Positions 8,458 to 17,103 of a DNA stretch of 64,000 bases are shown piece after piece. The notes beneath the pieces were generated by a model. That model was not told the DNA's origin, ran no database searches, and was given only the letters and a program-made list of their open reading frames with translations. A program made the position numbers and the translations under genes. Numbering within the stretch: position 1 is the stretch's first letter; each line of letters begins with the position of its first letter. The DNA lies in contig NZ_CP100756.1 in assembly GCF_024266705.1 (NCBI RefSeq), positions 1 through 64,000 of the forward strand. The letters run 5' to 3'. The stretch is from Natrinema gelatinilyticum. GTDB taxonomy: Archaea; Halobacteriota; Halobacteria; Halobacteriales; Natrialbaceae.

Positions 8458-10176
8458 ATGAACGATGAGTTACGCGAGCAGGTCGAGCGCGAGGCGGAGA
8501 AGCACGCGCTGTTGAACGCTGTCAAACACCAGAGCGACGCCGCCGTCGGCGCCGTGATGGGGCCGTTGATGGGCGACAATCCGGACTTTCGTGAACACGC
8601 CGATGCCGTTCCAAGCGTCGTCGGCGGCGTCGTCGCACGGGTCAACGAACTCGAGTACGACGAAAAGCGTGCCCGTCTCGAGGAACTGGCACCCGAGGAA
8701 CTCGCCGAAATCGAGGCCGAAGACGAAGCAGACGAACACGATTTGCCAGACCTGCCGAACGCGGACGACTACGACGAGATCCGAATGCGGTGTGCGCCGA
8801 ACCCGAACGGCCCGTGGCACGTCGGCCACGCCAGGATGCCCGCCGTCATCGGCACCTACCGCGACCGCTACGACGGCTGGTTCTGCGTCAGATTCGACGA
8901 TACCGACCCCGAGACCAAGCGCCCGGACCTCGATGCGTACGAAGCGATTCTCGAGGACTGCGACTACCTCGGCTTCAAACCCGACGCGACATACAGGGCG
9001 AGCGATCGACTCGAGACCTACTACGGTCACGCTCGCGACCTGATCGAGATGGGCGGCGCGTACACGTGCTCGTGTTCGGGCGAGGCGTTCTCCGATCTGA
9101 AAAACAGCGGCGAACCGTGTCCACACCGGGACAAAGACGCCGAGACGGTTCTCGAGGAGTTCGAAGCGATGATCGACGGCGAGCACAGCAGCGGCGAGTT
9201 GGTCCTCCGGGTCAAAACCGACATCGAACACAAGAATCCGGCGCTTCGCGACTGGGTCGCGTTCCGGATGATCGATACGCCACACCCCCGGGAAGAGGCG
9301 AGCGGATACCGGTGCTGGCCGATGCTAGACTTCCAGTCCGGTGTTGACGATCATCTGCTCGAGATAACCCACATCATCCGCGGCATCGACCTGCAGGACT
9401 CCGCGAAACGCCAGCGATTCGTTTACGACTACTTCGGCTGGGACTACCCCGAGGTGATTCACTGGGGCCACGTCCAGCTCGACGAATACGACGTGAAGAT
9501 GAGTACGTCGACCATCACGGCGCTGATCGAGGCCGGCGAACTCGACGGCTGGGACGATCCGCGGGCACCGACGCTGAAGAGCCTTCGACGGCGCGGAATT
9601 CGAGGTGAAGCCATCGTGGAGGCGATGGTCGACCTCGGCACCTCGACCAGCGACGTCGACCTCGCGATGAGCACGATTTACGCGAACAACCGCGAACTGA
9701 TCGACGACGAGACCGATCGACGGTTCCTCGTCCGCGACGGCAATCAGCTCCCGCTCGCCGGCAGTCCGCCCGACGAAGCGAATCCGCCACTGCACCCCAA
9801 CCACGAGGACCGCGGCGTTCGCGAGATTCCGGTCGGCGATTCCGTCCTGCTCGAGCCAGAGGACCTTCCCCAGCGCGAGGACCGCATCTGGCTCAAGGGA
9901 CTGGGCTGCTTCCAATTCACGCGCGACGTGTTGCAGTATACGGGCGAGGACATCGACGTCGTCCGCGAGGGTGACGTAGACGTCGTCCACTGGGTGCCGG
10001 CCACAGAGAGCGTCCCTGTCCGCATGCGGACGATGGAAGGCGACGTGACCGGACGGGCGGAGCCGGGCGTCGCCGACATCGAACCAGACGAGATGGTCCA
10101 GTTCGAGCGAGTCGGGTTCGCGAGAATCGACCGCCACGACGAGAAGGAGACCGTCGCGTACTACGCGCATCCCTGA
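8458..10176 (+). CDS. gltX: glutamyl-tRNA synthetase, archaeal type
   Basis: Charges tRNA-Glu, and probably tRNA-Gln before amidation. The 572-residue protein has the class I signatures: the HIGH box as HVGH in PNPNGPWHVGHARM near residue 120, and the KMSTS loop in VKMSTST near 346. The extended N-terminal helical part (residues 1-100) is typical of archaeal/eukaryotic-type GluRS. The C-terminal part is the beta-barrel anticodon-binding domain of that type. The ATG start gives the archaeal-type N-terminus; a longer frame would cross the palindromic element. A tRNA-Glu(CUC) gene is also in this window at 29238. Confidence 0.95.
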   Translation: MNDELREQVEREAEKHALLNAVKHQSDAAVGAVMGPLMGDNPDFREHADAVPSVVGGVVARVNELEYDEKRARLEELAPEELAEIEAEDEADEHDLPDLPNADDYDEIRMRCAPNPNGPWHVGHARMPAVIGTYRDRYDGWFCVRFDDTDPETKRPDLDAYEAILEDCDYLGFKPDATYRASDRLETYYGHARDLIEMGGAYTCSCSGEAFSDLKNSGEPCPHRDKDAETVLEEFEAMIDGEHSSGELVLRVKTDIEHKNPALRDWVAFRMIDTPHPREEASGYRCWPMLDFQSGVDDHLLEITHIIRGIDLQDSAKRQRFVYDYFGWDYPEVIHWGHVQLDEYDVKMSTSTITALIEAGELDGWDDPRAPTLKSLRRRGIRGEAIVEAMVDLGTSTSDVDLAMSTIYANNRELIDDETDRRFLVRDGNQLPLAGSPPDEANPPLHPNHEDRGVREIPVGDSVLLEPEDLPQREDRIWLKGLGCFQFTRDVLQYTGEDIDVVREGDVDVVHWVPATESVPVRMRTMEGDVTGRAEPGVADIEPDEMVQFERVGFARIDRHDEKETVAYYAHP

Positions 10177-10409
10177 CTGTCGGCGACTTTGTCGCTCAGT
10201 CGGCGTTCTGCCTCGGCGTTCTGCCTAATCGTACGCGCTCGCACGTGCGTGGAATTAGCGAACAACCGTTCCGATAACCGACGCGATCGCGTGGTCACGG
10301 TCGGCGCAGTGGCGTGGCCGAATTTCGCTTATCCGGCGCCGGCCACGGGATCGTCGCCGTCCGCGCTCGCCGTGACCCAATGGCAGCCGTGCTCGGGTCT
10401 AACGTTGCG

Positions 10410-10574
10410 TCACTCGAGCAGATCCGCGGCCCGATCCGGATCCGGATCGGCGACGACGCCGTCCTGTCGGCCAAGAACGCGGGCGTGGGCGGCGCAGACG
10501 AATCGGTTCTCGTCCCAGGGGATGTGTAACTCGACGGTACCGGGGCGCTCGCAGTCGGATTCCGAACACTCCAT
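10410..10574 (-). CDS. 54-residue cysteine-containing protein, zinc-ribbon-like
   Basis: This short frame reads MECSESDCERPG at its N-terminus and VCAAHARVLG near residue 26. The C-x4-C pair plus CxxH-like residues look like a small zinc-binding module. The remainder is acidic (DPDPDRAADLLE). Small haloarchaeal proteins of this design are common and mostly uncharacterised. It is oriented with the DUF456 gene upstream of it and convergent with gltX. No function can be assigned. Confidence rests on the cysteine pattern and acidic composition. Confidence 0.55.
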   Translation of the reverse strand: MECSESDCERPGTVELHIPWDENRFVCAAHARVLGRQDGVVADPDPDRAADLLE

Positions 10575-10643
10575 CTAGTCGTGTGAACGGCAGCCACGGC
10601 TTCAGTGTTTCCCCGCGGGAAGACGCGGTCCGCGCTCGAGGAA

Positions 10644-11129
10644 TCAGAGAAGGAAGACGGCGACGACGAACCCGAAGAGGATCGACGTGGTCAGGAGGAC
10701 CTGGACCGCCGTCGACGCGAGGATTCCGATCGTCGTGTAGATGGCCGAGCGGGTGCTCCCCTCGAGTTCCCCGTTTCGGACGAACTCGAGCGCGAAAACT
10801 GTTCCGAAGAGGCCGACGAGGAGGCCGAGTGGCCCAGTGACGACCATGAGGATGAGCCCAACGATAGCCGCGACGGCGGTCGTCATCCAGGACGCGCCAC
10901 CGGCCCGCGCGGCGATCGACCCGCCGAAGAACTCGATGAGTGCAGTCAGGATGGCGAGGGAGACGAGAACCGCGAACGTGAGTACGCTCAGTTCGGTGAA
11001 ACCAGTGCCCCACCAGTAGAGCGCGAGTCCGGCGAGCGAGAGGAGTCCGCTTGGGACCATCGGAGCGGCCGCCCCGACGATACCGCCGAGGAGCAACGCG
11101 ATCGCCAGGACAGTGACGAGATCGACCAT
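10644..11129 (-). CDS. DUF456 family membrane protein
   Basis: The 161-residue hydrophobic protein has about five membrane spans, starting MVDLVTVLAIALLLGGIVGA. It carries the PMVPSG and ARAGGASWMTTAVAAIVG pattern typical of DUF456, a bacterial and archaeal membrane family without known function. I chose the ATG at 11129 because the upstream extension runs into the neighbouring insertion sequence and is not hydrophobic. The IS630 element lies 84 bp upstream and may have displaced its original promoter. Confidence 0.75.
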   Translation of the reverse strand: MVDLVTVLAIALLLGGIVGAAAPMVPSGLLSLAGLALYWWGTGFTELSVLTFAVLVSLAILTALIEFFGGSIAARAGGASWMTTAVAAIVGLILMVVTGPLGLLVGLFGTVFALEFVRNGELEGSTRSAIYTTIGILASTAVQVLLTTSILFGFVVAVFLL

Positions 11130-11215
11130 ATCGGAAGTAACGAACGACGAGGACAAAACGGTGCTGCCTTCGACGGTGTGCAACCGTTCGGAGAGCCGAG
11201 AGACACGAGTCCAGC

Positions 11216-12293
11216 TATAGTGATTAGCAGAGATACTCATAGATTTGCGGTGAGTTGAGTGCTGGCAGAGCCATTGAGAGATATTCGTTGACGTCATCGA
11301 GTGTTCGAAAGAGGTGGTTGGCTCGGCCCTCACGGAGCTGTCGCCAACAGTTTTCGAGCGGGTTCATTTCCGGCGAATGCGCCGGCAAGAATTCCAGAAG
11401 CAGGCCGTCTGCGGCGGCCTGCTTCTTCAGCGTCTTCGCGATGAAGTAGCTCGCATTGTCCAAGACAATGGCGAGCTTCTTGCCGAATTCGTGCTGTATC
11501 GCCCGAAGAAAGTGCTTTGCGATTTCAGCGTTGAACCGATTCGACGTCAGAGCAACAAAGCGCTCACGGTCGTCGGTGACTGCTCCGAGCATGTTCACCT
11601 TCTCACGAGCGCCCGAGACCGGCAGTCTCGGGCGCGAATTCACCGGGAACCAATCGGGTTTTTGCTCGGTTGCGACTTTCTGCGTGTGTTGGTCGATGGC
11701 GACGATTCGATACCCTTCAGCCTTCAGCGTCGGCCACTTTTTTTGAACTCCGCACGCCAGCGTCGCTGTTCTTCTGGGTCAGCCTGGTAGTGAATCGGCC
11801 GGGCTGTCTGGACCGACAGCCCGGCCTTTTTCATCAGGCGGTACATGTGCGCGTGAGAATACTTAACGCCGAAGTTCTCGGCGATGTATTCACGGACGAG
11901 GGATGGTCTCCAGGCTGGTGCGTCGATGCCAGCTTCTGACGGCGGCGCCTGAAGCGTCGCCGTCAGTTCGTCCCACTGATCGTCGGTAAGGCGAGGACGG
12001 CTCCCGCCACGAGGGAGGTCGCCGAGCGCGACGCCCTCGCGCTCGGCGACAGTGTCGAGCCAGTCGTAAACGGTCTGTGCGGGGATCCCAAGGAGACGTT
12101 CGATCTCGTATGGAGAAGAGCCATCGGCGTAGAGCAGTGCAACGGTCAGACGTTTGACCGCCTTTGGATCAGTTTCCGTGCGCAGTTGCTGGCGCAACTG
12201 CTCCTCATCGACATCAGCCAGCTTCTTTCCCCATCCGGTCATACCCGTCTCTACGCACCGTGAAGATATGAACCAGAGTGCTGATCCCTATAG
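11216..12293 (-). mobile_element. IS630-family insertion sequence
   Basis: About 1.08 kb, bounded by similar inverted ends: CTATAGTGATTAGCA at 11215-11229 and, on the other strand, CTATAGGGATCAGCA ending at 12293. That is 13 matches in 15. IS630 elements insert at and duplicate TA, and a TA sits at each edge. The element encodes one transposase in two overlapping frames. It lies between the DUF456 gene and a short-chain dehydrogenase. Exact ends are uncertain by a few bases because the CTATAG terminus is itself palindromic. Confidence 0.8.
11224..12242 (-). CDS. IS630-family transposase, made by -1 frameshift
   Basis: Frame 1 (12242-11724, 172 aa) holds the N-terminal helix-turn-helix region: SPYEIERLLGIPAQTVYDWL and the RPRLTDDQWDEL linker. 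Frame 2 (ending at 11224) carries the DDE catalytic core: VAIDQ just after the junction, AIVLDNASYF, and HSPEMNPLE with the final glutamate. The frames join at a run of seven A residues (complement of 11738-11744), where a -1 slip turns EFKKSGRR-stop into EFKKKWPTLKAEG and onward. Both halves look undamaged, so a programmed frameshift is likelier than decay. Confidence 0.82.
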
Positions 12294-12513
12294 TTCGTAC
12301 ACCCTCGAGATGGCCTGTCAGGGACCGACGGGGTGCGTACGATCCGAGCTCGCAGCGGTGAACGTGGATGCGGTCCGAGACTCGGCGGTAGACATAGATA
12401 CGGTCTGCGTCGGAGGTGATGGATGCGGTCGGAACAGACGGTTGGACGGCTGGAACTGGAACGACTGGAACGAACAGCGAATGATATACGCATCAGCAAC
12501 CGAACGTGTCGGT

Positions 12514-13254
12514 ATGAATCAGCACCGTGGAGCGATCATCGTCGGCGGATCGTCGGGTATCGGGGAAGCGCTGGCCCGACGGCTCGCGGCCGATGGCTAC
12601 GAAATCGGCCTCGCTGCACGCCGAACGGATCGCATGCGTCGGATCGGGAAGGAACTCCCAACCAAATCGTACGTCGCCACGATGGACGTTAGCGATACCG
12701 AGGACGCCCGGGAGGGATTTTGTGAACTCGCCGACGCCATGTCGTCGGTCGACGTCGTCGTCATCAGTTCCGGCGTCGCACACGTAAACCATGACCTCGA
12801 GTGGGGCCCCGAACGCGAGACGATCGACGTCAACGTCCGCGGGTTTACGGCCATCGCGACCGCCGCGATGCAGTACTTCGAGCACCACTCCGATCAGGTG
12901 AGCGAAACGGACGGCCACCTCGTGGGCATCTCTTCGGTCGCGGCCCACTTCGGGACCGGCGGCGTACAGGCCTACAATGCCTCGAAGGCCTACGTGTCGA
13001 CGTACCTCGAAGGACTGCGCAGTCGGCAAGCAGACAGCGATACGAACGTGACGATCACGACCGTCGAGCCGGGGTTCGTCGACACTGATCTCTCCCTGGG
13101 TGGTTTCTGGGAGTCGTCGCCGGAGACGGCGGCCGACCGGATCGCTCGAGCGATCTACAAGAAACGAAACCACGCGTACGTTACCCGACGGTGGCGGCTG
13201 ATCGCGTGGTTCCTGGATCTGGTCCCCGAGAGGTTGCTTCGGCGGTTGTTCTGA
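12514..13254 (+). CDS. short-chain dehydrogenase/reductase
   Basis: The 246-residue NAD(P)-dependent oxidoreductase starts MNQHRGAIIVGGSSGIGEALA, a Rossmann glycine motif of the SDR type (GGSSGIG). The catalytic YxxxK is YNASK near residue 154, preceded by the serine in GISSVAAHF. The C-terminus (WRLIAWFLDLVPERLLRRLF) is an amphipathic or membrane-associating helix, as in many lipid-related SDRs. Substrate is unknown. An ATG at 12481 is an alternative start; I prefer 12514 because it leads straight into the Rossmann strand. The 220 bp upstream, next to the IS630 element, show loosely repeated GATRCGGTC motifs. Confidence 0.85.
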   Translation: MNQHRGAIIVGGSSGIGEALARRLAADGYEIGLAARRTDRMRRIGKELPTKSYVATMDVSDTEDAREGFCELADAMSSVDVVVISSGVAHVNHDLEWGPERETIDVNVRGFTAIATAAMQYFEHHSDQVSETDGHLVGISSVAAHFGTGGVQAYNASKAYVSTYLEGLRSRQADSDTNVTITTVEPGFVDTDLSLGGFWESSPETAADRIARAIYKKRNHAYVTRRWRLIAWFLDLVPERLLRRLF

Positions 13255-13280
13255 CACCTCTGTGATATCAGCTGCGGGAC

Positions 13281-13365
13281 TCATACGGTCTGCTGTAACG
13301 GTTTATCGGCGCAACCGCAGGGTGGTCGCGGTTGCACCGGAACTGACGTACACCAGTCCGTATCA
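13281..13365 (-). repeat. dispersed palindromic element, copy 2
   Basis: Core 13284-13362 (79 bp), same family as 8279-8357 and in reverse orientation. Read on the minus strand it begins TGATACGGACTGG and ends CAGACCGTATGA. The inner hairpin is GGTGCAACCGC paired with GCGGTTGCGCC. The TGA at 13363-13365 (complement) is the stop codon of tmcA, so the element starts exactly where that gene ends. It sits between convergent genes. Confidence 0.85.
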
Positions 13366-15726
13366 GTCGTCGGCGAAGCGATTTCGTACCGAACGCGCCG
13401 CATCCGTCCCGTAGTGATCGACGAGCGGGCACAACGCGTCGCCGAGTGCACGCATGCACTGCCCGGTGGAGTGGTACTCGAGTCGGTCGGCGACGGTCGA
13501 CCAGTCGCGTCCCTGAAGCACGCGGAGGACGAGCAGTCGTTCCTCGCGGTCGTTCAGGTCGACGGGATTGGGATCGGTGATGAAGTATCGGACGACGAGT
13601 CGCCTGAACGGACCGGGATCGACGTCGAACAGTCCCGGTCCGTAGGCGGCACCGGCGACGACGTGCCACTCGTGGTCGGTCAGCGTGAGGGGCGGTCCAG
13701 CGCTCGATTCGACGCTCCGGAGTACTGCTCGGGCGACGTCCGGATCAAGGTCGTCCAGCGCATCCGAACAGAGGGCGGCGAATCGGCCGGCGAACCAGTC
13801 CGCGTGGCGGTCGTGGAGCGTCCGACCCGCGTCGCTCGTGGGAGCGAGCATGAGCGCGGAGTACTCGCCACTGGCGTCGTTACGAGTAGTCGAGACGTGA
13901 ACGGTCCGGTAGCCGTTTTCGGTCCAGAACTCGAGGAGGCCGGGCGTCGCGCCGAAGCCGGTTCCGAGCCAGTCGAGTGCGTCGTCGCCGTCCTCGTCGG
14001 CGACGATGGCCTCACCCCCTGCATTGCTGAATTCCTCCTTGACGCGTTCCAGCAGGCAGGAACCCAGCCCACGCGACCGAACGGCGTGGTGGGTCGCGAT
14101 GCGGACGACGCGAATTCCCGCAGACTCGCCCGCCGCTTCGTCGCGTAACTGGCTCGTTAGCACGTCCGGAAGCATGTTGCCGCGAACGCGGCCCCCCTCG
14201 TACATCATCGATCGAGTTTCCGGGGACAGGTTTCCCTCGCGTGCCAGCAGTGCGACGCTGACCACGTGGCCATCGTAACGGAGTGCGCGGGCCTCGAGGT
14301 TCGGTGCGTCGAGCAGTCTCGCGAGGTCGTTCGGTTCCGTTCGGTAATGTGCGAGGACGAGGAGACCGAACGCCTCCCGGAGGAGAGTTTCGTCCTCGAT
14401 GAGGGCCGCCGGCTCGAGTCGACGATAGACGACGGTTTCCGGCCGAGCGTCGGTCACAAGCGCCTCGACCGGCGGTCGAGCGTCGAGGAGCAGCGCGCGG
14501 AAGGCCCACACTTCGACGGGATCACCCGCGGCGTATCGAATCGGCTCGACCAACGTGCACTCGGTTACGTCGTGACCGCTCTCTGCGAGTCGGTCCCGGA
14601 ATCGGACGGAGAATCCACGGCCGGCACCCTCGTAGCCGTGGACGGTCGTCGCGAACGCGACCCGGTCGGCGGCGAGCAGCGCTTCGAGCGTCGCAACCGG
14701 GAGCGCAGCAGCCTCATCGACCACGACGATATCGGCCGCCTCGAGTCCCGCGACGGCCGCCGTCGGTTCGAGAAATCGAACGGTTCCGCCGGTCGCGGTT
14801 TCGACCCGCCCAGGCTCGATGACTGTGGTCCTCTCGAGGCCTTCGATGCGCTCGCCGTCGCTCCCGCTTTCGTGGTCGCTGTCGTCCTCGTCGTGCTCCC
14901 TCGCGAGTGTCTCGCAGAGTTCGCCGGCACGGTCGAACAGTTCGCTCGCGTTTCCGGCGGCCGGTGCGGTCACGAGGACGTCGTTTCCGCAGGTGGCGAA
15001 CGCACCAGCCGCGAGCCCTGCCGCGCTCGATTTGCCGCGGCCGCGGTCCGCCTCGAGGACGACTGCTCGCTCGTCGTCGAACAGTCCCTCCAGCGCAGCG
15101 ACGGCTTCGGCCTGATCCGACGTGAGGCAGGCCTCGTAGGTGGCGTCCGGAAAACGGTGCTCCCGTGGAAGGCCCGGGGCGACCGTGGCAAGTCTGGGTG
15201 CGGGATCGGTCAGCCCGTTGGTCTCGAGTCGACCGCGCTCAAGGTCGACAATCGCGACACCCCGATGTGCTCTGAGGGTCTCGACGAAACGGCGTTTGAA
15301 TCGGCCGGTGACGTCGTCCAGTTCGAACGGCGGGACGGCCAGCGAGGCGTCGAACTCGGTTCGGCGATCCGGCCAGGCCTCAAGCGACGGCAGTAGTAAG
15401 ACGAGCAGCCCACCGCCGTCGACTGCGCCGACGACTTTCCCGAGCGCGTTCGGCCGAAAGTCGTCGTGGGCGTCGAGAGCGATCACCGTGCGGGTCTTCC
15501 CGAGGAGTTCGCCCGCGTGTTCCTGCGGGAGTTGCTCACAACGGAGTCGATCCTCCGTGCCGATGAGCGTCGTCTCGGTGATCGCAACGGGGAGCGATTC
15601 GAGGATCGACTGGAGAGCGTCGTATCCACGGTTGCGTGGGCCGGAAAGAACGACAATTCTGCGTTCGTTCGTTCGCGTCGCTTCCTCGTGGAGCGAGACG
15701 GCACAGTCGACGACGTCGACGTCCAT
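13363..15726 (-). CDS. tmcA: tRNA(Met) cytidine acetyltransferase TmcA
   Basis: ATP- and acetyl-CoA-dependent RNA cytidine N4-acetyltransferase of the TmcA/Kre33/NAT10 family, forming ac4C in tRNA and rRNA. The 787-residue protein has the domains in order: an N-terminal DUF1726-like region, a helicase-like ATPase with Walker A ADRGRGKSSAA near residue 225 and Walker B VVVDEAAALP near 330, a GNAT acetyltransferase region with VVRIATHHAVRSRGLGSCLL, and the C-terminal tRNA-binding domain ending near RNRFADD. Full length. Its stop codon is shared with palindromic element copy 2. Confidence 0.94.
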   Translation of the reverse strand: MDVDVVDCAVSLHEEATRTNERRIVVLSGPRNRGYDALQSILESLPVAITETTLIGTEDRLRCEQLPQEHAGELLGKTRTVIALDAHDDFRPNALGKVVGAVDGGGLLVLLLPSLEAWPDRRTEFDASLAVPPFELDDVTGRFKRRFVETLRAHRGVAIVDLERGRLETNGLTDPAPRLATVAPGLPREHRFPDATYEACLTSDQAEAVAALEGLFDDERAVVLEADRGRGKSSAAGLAAGAFATCGNDVLVTAPAAGNASELFDRAGELCETLAREHDEDDSDHESGSDGERIEGLERTTVIEPGRVETATGGTVRFLEPTAAVAGLEAADIVVVDEAAALPVATLEALLAADRVAFATTVHGYEGAGRGFSVRFRDRLAESGHDVTECTLVEPIRYAAGDPVEVWAFRALLLDARPPVEALVTDARPETVVYRRLEPAALIEDETLLREAFGLLVLAHYRTEPNDLARLLDAPNLEARALRYDGHVVSVALLAREGNLSPETRSMMYEGGRVRGNMLPDVLTSQLRDEAAGESAGIRVVRIATHHAVRSRGLGSCLLERVKEEFSNAGGEAIVADEDGDDALDWLGTGFGATPGLLEFWTENGYRTVHVSTTRNDASGEYSALMLAPTSDAGRTLHDRHADWFAGRFAALCSDALDDLDPDVARAVLRSVESSAGPPLTLTDHEWHVVAGAAYGPGLFDVDPGPFRRLVVRYFITDPNPVDLNDREERLLVLRVLQGRDWSTVADRLEYHSTGQCMRALGDALCPLVDHYGTDAARSVRNRFADD

Positions 15727-15956
15727 GTGTTCGTACTTGGCGCTCGAGAGTAATAGGCACCGACGACCGACTAGAGGCGCTCACCGCCGCGGACCTCGCG
15801 CGCCGTCCACTGGACCCGTGCGGCCCACCACGTATTACCCGGCACCACCACACTCGTCCGGCCCGACCACAACGGAAGAATGTAGCTCGCACAACACGTC
15901 CTGATGCCGAACGGTCCATGCGGTAGTATCGCATGGCTTCGGTCGTTTGAACACGC
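15727..15956. other. intergenic stretch between tmcA and the L7Ae leader
   Basis: Divergent promoter region of tmcA and the ribosomal protein operon. No frame here looks coding; the open frames are arginine/serine-rich shadows. No repeat or RNA gene was recognised upstream of the TATA box at 15957. Confidence 0.5.
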
Positions 15957-15962
15957 TTTTAA
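15957..15962 (+). promoter_or_regulatory. TATA-like box of the rpl7ae operon
   Basis: TTTTAA in the context ACGCTTTTAAGG. Transcription should begin about 25 nt downstream near 15985, which leaves a leader of roughly 125 nt before the rpl7ae ATG. Confidence 0.5.
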
Positions 15963-15984
15963 GGGGGGCAGCGCTATTCGAGTG

Positions 15985-16112
15985 TACACCCTACGCGGGG
16001 TTGATGATGCTCCTAGCCTCACAGGACTTCCGCCGAGTCGAACTCGGCCCGGGTGCCCAGCTCCCGGATGGCAGGGGAGTGCGAGCCCGCGCGTAGGAGA
16101 GGTGAACAACCA
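15985..16112 (+). promoter_or_regulatory. structured 5' leader of rpl7ae, candidate L7Ae autoregulatory element
   Basis: The leader folds readily. CTCCTA (16010-16015) pairs with TAGGAG (16094-16099), which directly abuts and overlaps the ribosome-binding region GGAGAGGTGA, so the pairing can hide it. Inside are a perfect hairpin GCCGAGT-CGA-ACTCGGC (16032-16048) and a CTCCC/GGGAG hairpin near 16060. TGATGA, a box C-like sequence, flanks the closing stem opposite AGGTGA, as in a kink-turn. L7Ae is a kink-turn binding protein and is known to regulate its own mRNA in archaea. The link here is inference. Confidence 0.5.
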
Positions 16113-16475
16113 ATGTCAGTCTACGTAACAACCGACATCCCAGCCGACCTCGCCGACGACGCCCTCGAGGCGCTCGAGGTCGCACGAGATACAGGACGTG
16201 TAAAGAAAGGAACCAACGAAACGACGAAGGCCATCGAGCGCGGTAACGCCGACCTCGTCTACGTCGCCGAAGACGTGTCTCCCGAGGAGATCGTGATGCA
16301 CCTCCCGGAACTCGCCGACGAGAAGGGCATTTCGGTCGTCTTCATCGAGACCCAGGACGATGTCGGCCACGCCGCCGGTCTCGAAGTTGGCTCGGCCGCC
16401 GCGGCGATCGTCGATGCCGGTGAAGCGGAAGACGACGTCGAGGACATCGCCGACAAGGTCGAGGAACTCGACTGA
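16113..16475 (+). CDS. rpl7ae: ribosomal protein L7Ae
   Basis: RNA-binding protein of the large ribosomal subunit; it also binds kink-turns in box C/D and H/ACA RNAs and RNase P. The 120-residue protein has the family core [20 protein letters not shown] around residues 29-48, followed by [17 protein letters not shown] and an acidic C-terminus. First gene of a tight operon with rps28e, rpl24e and ndk. A GGAGAGGTGA ribosome-binding region precedes the ATG, so this gene is leadered. The leader appears structured (see 15985-16112). Confidence 0.96.
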   Translation: MSVYVTTDIPADLADDALEALEVARDTGRVKKGTNETTKAIERGNADLVYVAEDVSPEEIVMHLPELADEKGISVVFIETQDDVGHAAGLEVGSAAAAIVDAGEAEDDVEDIADKVEELD

Positions 16476-16486
16476 GGTGATCAGAG

Positions 16487-16711
16487 ATGAGTGCTGAAGA
16501 GGAAGAAAGCGGCTCTACGCCCGCCGAGGTCATCGAGATCGTCGGCAAGACCGGCATGCACGGCGAAGCCATGCAGGTCAAATGCCGAATCAAGGAGGGC
16601 GAGAACCAGGGACGCATCATCACCCGTAACTGCCTCGGGCCGGTCCGCGAAGGGGACGTACTCCAACTTCGCGAGACCGCTCGCGAGGCTGATTCCATCG
16701 GTGGACAATAA
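16487..16711 (+). CDS. rps28e: ribosomal protein S28e
   Basis: Small-subunit ribosomal protein found in archaea and eukaryotes. The 74-residue product contains the S28e core [20 protein letters not shown] and the terminal [11 protein letters not shown], with READSIGG near the end. It starts 11 nt after the rpl7ae stop, behind a GAGGTGATC ribosome-binding region, and its TAA overlaps the rpl24e ATG. Part of the ribosomal operon. Confidence 0.95.
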   Translation: MSAEEEESGSTPAEVIEIVGKTGMHGEAMQVKCRIKEGENQGRIITRNCLGPVREGDVLQLRETAREADSIGGQ

Positions 16712-17103
16712 TGGTCGAAAAACGAACCTGCGACTACACGGGCGAAGAAATCGAGCCCGGCACGGGCATCATGTACGTCCAGAACGACGGTACTGTACTC
16801 CACTTCGTCGACTCGAAGGCGGAGAAAAACTACAAGCTCGGGCGCGAACCGCGCGACCTCGAGTGGACCCAGGAAGGCCGCCGCGGCAAGGGCACCGCCC
16901 AGACCGACACGGCCACCGACGAGGACGTTTCCGCTGACGAAGGCGCAGAAGCGGAAGCCGAAGCGGAATCCGAGGCCGAAGCCGACGGCGACGAAGACAG
17001 CGACGAGGCCGCTGCCGACGGCGATGAAGACAGCGACGAGGCCGCTGCCGACGGCGATGAAGACAGCGACGAGGACGAAGCCGAGACCGAGGCCGAACAA
17101 TGA
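16711..17103 (+). CDS. rpl24e: ribosomal protein L24e with long acidic repeat tail
   Basis: Residues 1-65 are the L24e fold ([18 protein letters not shown], then [11 protein letters not shown] and LEWTQEG). Only one of the four zinc-ribbon cysteines remains: CxxC reads CDYT and the second pair reads VDSKA, so this is the zinc-less form of the protein. Residues about 70-130 form an extension of almost only D, E, A, S and G. It includes three near-identical 33-bp repeats encoding [11 protein letters not shown] (16981-17079). L24e proteins usually end near residue 60-70. The ATG overlaps the rps28e stop, and the stop overlaps ndk. Confidence 0.93.
   Translation: MVEKRTCDYTGEEIEPGTGIMYVQNDGTVLHFVDSKAEKNYKLGREPRDLEWTQEGRRGKGTAQTDTATDEDVSADEGAEAEAEAESEAEADGDEDSDEAAADGDEDSDEAAADGDEDSDEDEAETEAEQ
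16981..17079 (+). repeat. three tandem 33-bp repeats in rpl24e
   Basis: Units begin at 16981, 17014 and 17047. Units 1 and 2 differ at one silent site (GAC/GAT); unit 3 diverges at its last two codons. All are in frame and encode [15 protein letters not shown] units, so repeat number can change without breaking the gene. Confidence 0.9.
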
